From Hyphomicrobiales bacterium (GTDB lineage Bacteria > Pseudomonadota > Alphaproteobacteria > Rhizobiales > Kaistiaceae), in assembly GCA_017305815.1 (NCBI GenBank), contig JAFKJZ010000024.1, positions 1 to 10,874 of the forward strand: a stretch of DNA of 10,874 bases, written 5' to 3'. The position numbers were made by a program, and so were the translations under genes. Under the pieces are notes generated by a model. That model was not told the origin of the DNA. It worked only from the letters and a program-made list of their open reading frames with translations, and did not search any database. This document shows positions 6,500 through 10,874 of the stretch, piece by piece (positions within the stretch are counted from its first letter, which is position 1; each line of letters starts with the position of its first letter).

Positions 6500-7285
6500 A
6501 TGAACAAGACTTGGTTCGTCACCGGTTCGACGCGCGGCATCGGCGCGGAAATCGTCAAGGCAGCCCTGAGGCAGGGCGACCGCGTCGTCGCCACCGGGCG
6601 CGACCCCGCCGCCATCCGCGACGCCTTCGCCGACGCGGGCGATCGCGTGCTGGCGCTAGCCCTCGACGTCACCGACGCGGCGCAGATCACCGCCGCCGTC
6701 GAAGCAGCCATCCAGAGGTTCGGCCGCATCGACGTGCTGGTCAACAATGCCGGCTACGGTCATCTCGGCCTGTTCGAGGAGACGGCGGCAGGCGACGCCG
6801 AACGCCAGTTCGCCACCAATGTGTTCGGCCTGTTCATCTTCAACCTGTCCTCGGTCGCCGGCCTGCGCGGCGGCCTCGGCGGCTCGCTCTATTGCGCCAG
6901 CAAGTTCGCCGTCGAGGGCTTCTCGGAGTCGCTCGCGCAGGAAGTGGCGCCGTTCGGCATCCATGTCACCGTCGTCGAGCCCGGATTCTTCCGCACCGAC
7001 TTCCTCGACGAGACGTCGGTCCGCTTCGGCAGCAACGCCATCGCCGACTATGCCGAGGTCTCGGCGCAGATCCGCAACGGCTATAGCGAGCGCAACCACC
7101 AGCAGGCCGGCGATCCGGCCAAGCTCGCCGACGTCATCGTCGACCTCGCCGGGCGCGAAAAGCCGCCGTTCCGCTATGCGGCCGGCACCGACGCCGCCGC
7201 CATCTTCGCAGCGAAGATCGAGCGGCTGCAGGGCGAGTACGAAGCGACCCGCCCGCTCTCCCCCACGACCGATGGCAGCTTCTAG
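6500..7285 (+). CDS. SDR-family NAD(P)-dependent oxidoreductase with shortened alphaE region
   Basis: This is a cytosolic classical short-chain dehydrogenase/reductase of 261 residues, likely to reduce a carbonyl compound with NADPH. The Rossmann motif TGSTRGIG is at 8-15, the basic residue of ATGR (R34) suggests NADP(H), DV is at 56-57 and NNAG at 82-85. The catalytic tetrad N107, S118, Y131 and K135 is present (YCASK). The oddity is the spacing: only 11 residues separate N107 from S118, against 29 in the SDR at 9246-9974. About 18 residues of helix alphaE and the start of strand beta5 are missing at the junction NVFGLF/IFNLSS (about 6833-6838), with the frame intact. AAGGAG at 6488-6493 gives a good start. 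It is divergent from the AraC gene and 115 bases before an aldo/keto reductase, suggesting one regulated module. Substrate unknown; activity uncertain because of the gap. Confidence 0.9.
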   Translation: MNKTWFVTGSTRGIGAEIVKAALRQGDRVVATGRDPAAIRDAFADAGDRVLALALDVTDAAQITAAVEAAIQRFGRIDVLVNNAGYGHLGLFEETAAGDAERQFATNVFGLFIFNLSSVAGLRGGLGGSLYCASKFAVEGFSESLAQEVAPFGIHVTVVEPGFFRTDFLDETSVRFGSNAIADYAEVSAQIRNGYSERNHQQAGDPAKLADVIVDLAGREKPPFRYAAGTDAAAIFAAKIERLQGEYEATRPLSPTTDGSF

Positions 7286-7307
7286 CCGTCGCGCGAACGA
7301 TACGACC

Positions 7308-7329
7308 CGGACGAACCATGGCTCGTCCG
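7308..7329. repeat. 22-bp near-perfect palindrome between SDR and AKR genes
   Basis: The arms CGGACGA (7308-7314) and TCGTCCG (7323-7329) are exact inverse complements around a centre that contains CCATGG. Only one of the 11 base pairs (A7315 with C7322) is mismatched. No T-run follows, so a terminator is less likely than an operator-like site or an RNA hairpin in the SDR-AKR intergenic leader, about 70 bases before the AKR start. Confidence 0.45.
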
Positions 7330-7400
7330 CACAGATACCCTATCTCCCTCCCCGATCGGCGTCCGGCGCGGCGCCATCCTCCATCAGAACGGATCTCCCC

Positions 7401-8423
7401 ATGCGAACCAAGACACTCGGCGGCACCGGCCTTCTCGTTTCCGAGATCTGCCTCGGCACCATGACCTTCGGCGGTCGCGGCTTCTGGACCGCGATCGGCC
7501 AGCTCGACCAGTCGGTCGCCGACAACATCGTCGCCCGCGCGCTCGACGCCGGCGTCAATTTCATCGACACGGCCGATGTCTATTCGGAAGGCGTCTCGGA
7601 AGAAGTGACCGGCCGCGCCATGGTCAATTCCGGCCGCAAGCGCACCGACATCGTGCTGGCCACCAAGGCGCTCGGCCAGACCGGCCCCGGCCCCAACGAT
7701 CGCGGCGCCTCGCGCGGCCACATCATGGACGCCGTCAAGGCGAGCCTGAAGCGCCTCGGCACCGACTATATCGACCTCTACCAGATCCACGGCTTCGATC
7801 CGCTGACCCCGGTCGAGGAGACGGTGCGCGCCCTCGACGACCTCGTCCGCCAGGGCCATGTCCGCTATGTCGGCGTCTCCAACTGGGCGTCTTGGCAAAT
7901 CATGAAGGCGCTCGGCATCGCCGACAGCAAGGACTGGGCGCGCTTTGCCTCGCTGCAGGCCTACTACACCATCGCCGGCCGCGACCTCGAGCGTGACATC
8001 GTTCCGATGCTGCGCGACCAGAAGGTCGGCCTGATGGTGTGGAGCCCGCTCGCCGGCGGCTTCCTCTCCGGCAAGTATGATCGCGACGGCAAGGGACCGG
8101 ACGGTGCCCGCCGCGCCAGCTTCGACTTCCCGCCGATCAACAAGGATCGCGCCTTCGACGTGATCGACGTGATGCGCGAGATCGGCGACGCCAAGGGCGT
8201 TTCGGTCGCCCGCATCGCGCTCGCCTGGCTGCTGCACCAGCCAGTCGTCACCTCGGTGATCGTCGGCGCGAAGAGCGTCGAGCAGCTCGACGACAACCTG
8301 GCCGCCACCACCGTCCAGCTCTCTGCCGAGGAGCTGAAGCGCCTCGACGAGGTCAGCGCGCTGCCGGCGGAATATCCGGGCTGGATGATCGAGCGCCAGA
8401 GCACCTATCGCCGCCAGGACTGA
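7401..8423 (+). CDS. Aldo/keto reductase
   Basis: This is a 340-residue (alpha/beta)8-barrel NADPH-dependent reductase of carbonyl compounds, cytosolic. The sequence opens with the family pattern LGGTGLLVSEICLGTMTFGG. The catalytic tetrad is D56 and Y61 (in INFIDTADVYS-like context VNFIDTADVYS), K89 (LATKA) and H130 (DLYQIHGFD). VRYVGVSNW is at 154-162, SPLAGGFLSGKY at 215-226, and the cofactor-binding VGAKSVEQLDDNL at 288-300. The frame is open far upstream, back into the SDR gene, but homology starts at the ATG at 7401, which has a weak GGA seven bases ahead. It follows the SDR gene on the same strand after 115 bases and may share its AraC-controlled promoter or use one in the gap. Substrate unknown; a role in aldehyde or ketone detoxification is inferred from context. 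Confidence 0.93.
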   Translation: MRTKTLGGTGLLVSEICLGTMTFGGRGFWTAIGQLDQSVADNIVARALDAGVNFIDTADVYSEGVSEEVTGRAMVNSGRKRTDIVLATKALGQTGPGPNDRGASRGHIMDAVKASLKRLGTDYIDLYQIHGFDPLTPVEETVRALDDLVRQGHVRYVGVSNWASWQIMKALGIADSKDWARFASLQAYYTIAGRDLERDIVPMLRDQKVGLMVWSPLAGGFLSGKYDRDGKGPDGARRASFDFPPINKDRAFDVIDVMREIGDAKGVSVARIALAWLLHQPVVTSVIVGAKSVEQLDDNLAATTVQLSAEELKRLDEVSALPAEYPGWMIERQSTYRRQD

Positions 8424-8431
8424 CGCTTGAC

Positions 8432-8445
8432 GGCGGCACGCCGCC
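8432..8445 (+). repeat. Small GC hairpin after the AKR gene
   Basis: GGCGGC (8432-8437) and GCCGCC (8440-8445) are inverse complements around two bases, eight bases after the AKR stop codon and just before the ATG at 8462. No T-run follows. It could weaken read-through or stabilise the 3' end, but in such GC-rich DNA it may be chance. Confidence 0.25.
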
Positions 8446-8461
8446 ACGAGATGCAGGGCGG

Positions 8462-9169
8462 ATGAGCGATCTCGTCCGCCTTGCAGCCCTGAACAACGCC
8501 GAATGGTGCGACGCCGTCTTTCGCGCACACGGCCTCGCGGGCCACTTTAATGGAAGCGTCTGGCTGAACCGGAACCCGGCGCCGCGCTTCTACCCCAACG
8601 CCGTCACACTACGCCCCGACGATAAACAAACACAGCTCGACGCCCTAGTGACGCTCGTCGCCGACCTCCCCGGCGGGTTCGCGGTGAAGGACAGCTTCGC
8701 CGCGCTCGATCTCGCGCCGCTCGGCTTCGCGCCCCTCTTTTCCGCCACCTGGATCGGCCGCCCGGCCGGGATACCGGCTCCCCAAGGCGATGCCGGCCTC
8801 GACTGGGGGACCGTTTCGACGCCCGCCGACTTCGACGCCTGGCGGGCGGGCTGGTCCGGAACGGATCCCGCCCCCTCTCCCTTCGCCGCGCCTCTATTGG
8901 CCGACCCCGCCATCACGCTGATCGCCGGCTGGCGCGGCGATGCCGTGGTCGCCGGAGCGGCGCTGAATCGCTCGCCCGGGGCGCTCGGCTGGTCGAACGT
9001 CTTCGGCCCGGACGACGCCTACGAAGCATGCAGGGCAGCGGCGCTGCGCTTCGCGCTCGGGCTTGCCGGCGATCTCCCCCTCATCGGCTATGAGCGCGGC
9101 GACGATCTCGCCCGATCGCTCGATCTCGGCTTCGCACCATTGGGGCCGTTGACGATCTGGGAATGCTGA
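8462..9169 (+). CDS. GNAT-like protein of unknown function
   Basis: This 235-residue soluble protein has no signal peptide or membrane segment. I do not recognise a named gene. The C-terminal half resembles a GNAT acetyltransferase fold: ITLIAGWRGDAVVAGAALNRS looks like the central beta-strand pair, followed by a helix (YEACRAAALRFALGLA). The ending LIGYERGDDLARSLDLGFAPLGPLTIWEC has the shape of the usual C-terminal strand with G-F and a final strand. The usual acetyl-CoA loop (Q/RxxGxG/A) is not clear, so enzymatic activity is doubtful. The N-terminal half starts LAALNNAEWCDAVFRAHG and has a FYPNAVTLRPD segment typical of conserved hypothetical proteins of this type. It starts 38 bases after the AKR gene with only a weak GGGCGG as ribosome binding site, and probably belongs to the same transcript or is weakly expressed. 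Acetyltransferase-like is a fold-level guess. Confidence 0.75.
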   Translation: MSDLVRLAALNNAEWCDAVFRAHGLAGHFNGSVWLNRNPAPRFYPNAVTLRPDDKQTQLDALVTLVADLPGGFAVKDSFAALDLAPLGFAPLFSATWIGRPAGIPAPQGDAGLDWGTVSTPADFDAWRAGWSGTDPAPSPFAAPLLADPAITLIAGWRGDAVVAGAALNRSPGALGWSNVFGPDDAYEACRAAALRFALGLAGDLPLIGYERGDDLARSLDLGFAPLGPLTIWEC

Positions 9170-9245
9170 AACGAACCGCTCAAGGCCATGGCATTTGCCG
9201 CCGGGTTCGCGCTAGGCTCCCGTCAAATACATCGGGAGGAAATAG

Positions 9246-9974
9246 ATGACTGAATTCAAGGGCAAGCGCATCCTGGTCACGGGCGCGGGCAAGGGCATCG
9301 GCCGCGCCACCGTGCTGCTGCTGGCCGAATATGGCGCCACCGTCGTGGCGCTCTCGCGCGATCCGAAGGATCTGGAGACGCTCGCCGCCGAAACCGGCTG
9401 CGAGACCTACGCCGTCGACCTCGCCGATCCTGTCGCGACGCGCGAGGCGGCCCGCGCCGCCCAGCCGATCGATCTCCTGGTCAATTGCGCCGGCACCACG
9501 ACGCTGGAGCCGTTCCTCGATGCCAAGGTCGAGAGCTTCCAGCACCTCTACAACGTCAACGTCATCGCGGCGGCGATCGTCGCCCAGGAGACGGCGCGCA
9601 ACATGATCGAGCGCGGCATCAAGGGCTCGATCGTCAACGTTTCGTCGCTCTCCTCCTGGATCGGCTTCGAGGACCACGCCGCCTATTGCGCCTCCAAGGG
9701 CGCGCTCGACGGGCTCACCACGGTGATGGCCAACGAACTCGGCCGCAAGGGCATCCGCGTCAACGCGGTCAATCCCTGCGTGACGCTGACGCCGATGGCG
9801 GTCAAGGCCTGGAGCGACCCGGCCAAGGCCGATCCGATGCTGGCGCGCATCCCGCTCGGCCGCTTCATCGAGCCGCGCGAAGTCGCCGAGACGATCGCCT
9901 ACCTGCTTTCCGACAAGGCTTCGATGATCAACGGCGTGGCGCTGCCGGTCGATGGCGGCTTCCTGGTCAACTAG
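9246..9974 (+). CDS. L-xylulose reductase-like SDR (DCXR-type)
   Basis: This 242-residue SDR is most like dicarbonyl/L-xylulose reductase (DCXR), which reduces L-xylulose to xylitol and small alpha-dicarbonyls with NADPH. Features shared with DCXR are RILVTGAGKGIGR (8-20), VVALSR with R38 for NADPH, IDLLVNCAG (75-83), N105, and IVNVSS with catalytic S134. They continue with Y147 and K151 (YCASKGALD), the near-identical RVNAVNP, then WSDPAKADPMLARIPLGRF, and an LPVDGGF ending. The start has an excellent GGGAGGA at 9234-9240. It lies 76 bases after the GNAT-like gene and is followed by a probable terminator, so it closes the + strand series or forms its own unit. The physiological substrate, pentulose or another carbonyl, cannot be read from sequence. 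Nothing is missing. Confidence 0.92.
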   Translation: MTEFKGKRILVTGAGKGIGRATVLLLAEYGATVVALSRDPKDLETLAAETGCETYAVDLADPVATREAARAAQPIDLLVNCAGTTTLEPFLDAKVESFQHLYNVNVIAAAIVAQETARNMIERGIKGSIVNVSSLSSWIGFEDHAAYCASKGALDGLTTVMANELGRKGIRVNAVNPCVTLTPMAVKAWSDPAKADPMLARIPLGRFIEPREVAETIAYLLSDKASMINGVALPVDGGFLVN

Positions 9975-9997
9975 AACGCCCAAACAGGGCCTTGGAA

Positions 9998-10028
9998 CAT
10001 TCCGCCGTTTCAATGAAACGGTGAAATG
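9998..10028. repeat. Palindromic intergenic element (long imperfect hairpin)
   Basis: The core CCGTTTC (10005-10011) and GAAACGG (10015-10021) are exact inverse complements around AAT. Outer bases extend the pairing to 14 positions per arm (CATT at 9998-10001 with AATG at 10025-10028), with one mismatch and one wobble pair. The following GCTCT and the overall layout resemble short palindromic units scattered in Hyphomicrobiales intergenic regions. There is no second copy in this window. It lies 24 bases after the DCXR-like SDR gene. Confidence 0.5.
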
Positions 10029-10047
10029 CTCTGGGGCCTATTCGAGC

Positions 10048-10079
10048 GGGAGCCCCGCCGCCGCGGCGCGGCTCCCTTT
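10048..10079 (+). terminator. Probable Rho-independent terminator after the DCXR-like SDR
   Basis: GGGAGCC (10048-10054) pairs with GGCTCCC (10070-10076). After one C-C mismatch, five more GC pairs close a three-base loop, and a short TTT (10077-10079) follows. Stability is very high but the T-run is short. It lies between the convergent SDR and Kef-type genes and most likely ends + strand transcripts. Confidence 0.55.
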
Positions 10080-10124
10080 CCCGGTCGGCGCGAAGGCGCC
10101 CGCTCGTCCGTCGCCCCTGCGCCT

Positions 10125-10874
10125 TCAGTCGTCGCCGAGCTGCGTCTGCGGCCCGGCCGGCGCTTTCGGTTCGGAGGGATAGGGCCCCTCCTCGCTCAGC
10201 CGCGCCTCGACGATCGCCCGTACCCCCGAGAGGCGGCTCTCGACCACTTCCGAAGGCAAGCCGATCGCGGCCAGCAATTCGCCGCTAAGCTGCAGGCTGC
10301 CCTCGAAGGCCTCCGGTACGACATGGGTGGCGCCGAGATCCAGCAATTCGCGCGCATGCGCGACGCTGCGGGCGCGCGCATGGATCGTTGCGTTGGGCCA
10401 GCGCGCTCGGATCGCCTCGACCATGCGCTTCGCCATGTCGCCGCCATCCGCCGTCACCACGAAGGCGACCGCCTTGTCCGCGCCGAGCCGTGTCAGGATT
10501 TCCACGCGCGTCGCGTCACCATAGAAGACCGGCAGGCCGTCCTTCTTGGCGCGCTCGACATGCACGATGTCGAGATCGAGCGCCACGAAGGGAATGCCCT
10601 CGGCCTTGAGCAGGCCCCCAACCATGCCGCCGACGCGGCCATAGCCGCCGATGATGACATGGTCGGAGAACGCCTCGTCGGCATGGACGCCATGATTCGC
10701 CGTATCTCGCCGGCTTTCGAGATATCGAGCAATACGCCCGCCGACGATCCCCAGCGCCGGGGTGAACAGCATGGAAAGCGCCGCGACCGTGGTCGCGAAA
10801 TGGGCGACGTCGGCATCGATGACCTTCTCGCGGAAGGCAAGCGCGAACATCACGAAGGCGAATTCGCCGGCGCC
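10125..10874 (-). CDS. Kef-type K+/H+ antiporter, C-terminal part (runs off the right edge)
   Basis: This is a cation:proton antiporter of the CPA2 (KefB/KefC-like) family in the inner membrane. The frame is open to the window edge, and the first codons read GEFAFVMFALAF, the conserved GEFAFV segment of a late transmembrane helix. Most of the membrane domain is therefore outside. One more hydrophobic helix follows (FATTVAALSMLFTPALGIVGG). Next comes an RCK_N/TrkA_N domain with the Rossmann motif VIIGGYGRVGGMVG, an acidic strand end (VALDLD), the Kef signature VFYGDATR, and IHARARS then VVPEAFEGSLQLSGELL. Such antiporters exchange K+ for H+ and protect against electrophiles or pH stress, with nucleotide or glutathione adducts gating the RCK domain. 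The protein ends in a Pro- and Glu-rich tail. A GTG at 10853 could be misread as a start but is internal. It converges on the SDR gene across a terminator region of 150 bases. Confidence 0.9.
   Translation of the reverse strand, partial: GAGEFAFVMFALAFREKVIDADVAHFATTVAALSMLFTPALGIVGGRIARYLESRRDTANHGVHADEAFSDHVIIGGYGRVGGMVGGLLKAEGIPFVALDLDIVHVERAKKDGLPVFYGDATRVEILTRLGADKAVAFVVTADGGDMAKRMVEAIRARWPNATIHARARSVAHARELLDLGATHVVPEAFEGSLQLSGELLAAIGLPSEVVESRLSGVRAIVEARLSEEGPYPSEPKAPAGPQTQLGDD

Noticed and set aside
6747..7400. Upstream extension of the AKR frame overlapping the SDR gene
   Set aside because: The extra residues are Ser/Arg/Pro-rich out-of-frame SDR sequence, and AKR homology begins exactly at the ATG at 7401.
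7134..8528. 464-codon open frame on the - strand opposite the AKR gene
   Set aside because: Antisense to an intact aldo/keto reductase with its full catalytic tetrad; the translation shows no motif.

Overview
The window looks like a chromosomal stretch of a high-GC alphaproteobacterium, probably of the order Hyphomicrobiales (Rhizobiales). This rests on strong GC bias at third codon positions, an IDH1-type NADP isocitrate dehydrogenase, an AraC_N-type regulator divergent from an SDR gene, and a rhizobial-style intergenic palindrome. The genus cannot be fixed from sequence alone. I see no rRNA, tRNA, CRISPR array, insertion sequence or phage gene.

Region 1 (1-3144) is a tandem array of three homologous family-2 glycosyltransferase (GT2) genes on the + strand. 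Copy 1 is only a 3' end (2-256). Copy 2 (314-1264) keeps the fold but has lost the nucleotide-binding Asp and the DxD motif. It is also cut off by a frameshift: its missing C-terminal part lies in another frame at about 1217-1509. Copy 3 (1804-3144) has every expected GT2 motif and is the only demonstrably intact copy. The array would act in surface polysaccharide or glycoconjugate synthesis; the substrate is unknown.

Region 2 (3145-4602) holds icd, the TCA-cycle NADP isocitrate dehydrogenase, with a candidate promoter, a clear ribosome binding site and a strong Rho-independent terminator. Convergent to it on the - strand lie an exported YbaY-META two-domain protein (4603-5346) and, upstream of that, an AraC-family regulator (5430-6344).

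Region 3 (6345-9974) starts at a divergent promoter region between the AraC gene and a + strand series of redox genes: an SDR (6500-7285), an aldo/keto reductase (7401-8423), a GNAT-like protein of unknown function (8462-9169) and an L-xylulose reductase (DCXR)-like SDR (9246-9974). The AraC-SDR-AKR layout suggests a regulated carbonyl or aldehyde reduction module. The first SDR lacks about 18 residues of helix alphaE between its catalytic Asn and Ser.

Region 4 (9975-10874) holds a palindromic element, a GC-rich hairpin that is a probable terminator, and the 3' end of a - strand Kef-type K+/H+ antiporter that runs off the right edge.

The window is mostly ordinary core and accessory metabolism; I did not find a convincing new system. 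The most unusual signals are the decaying middle GT2 paralogue and the internally shortened SDR.
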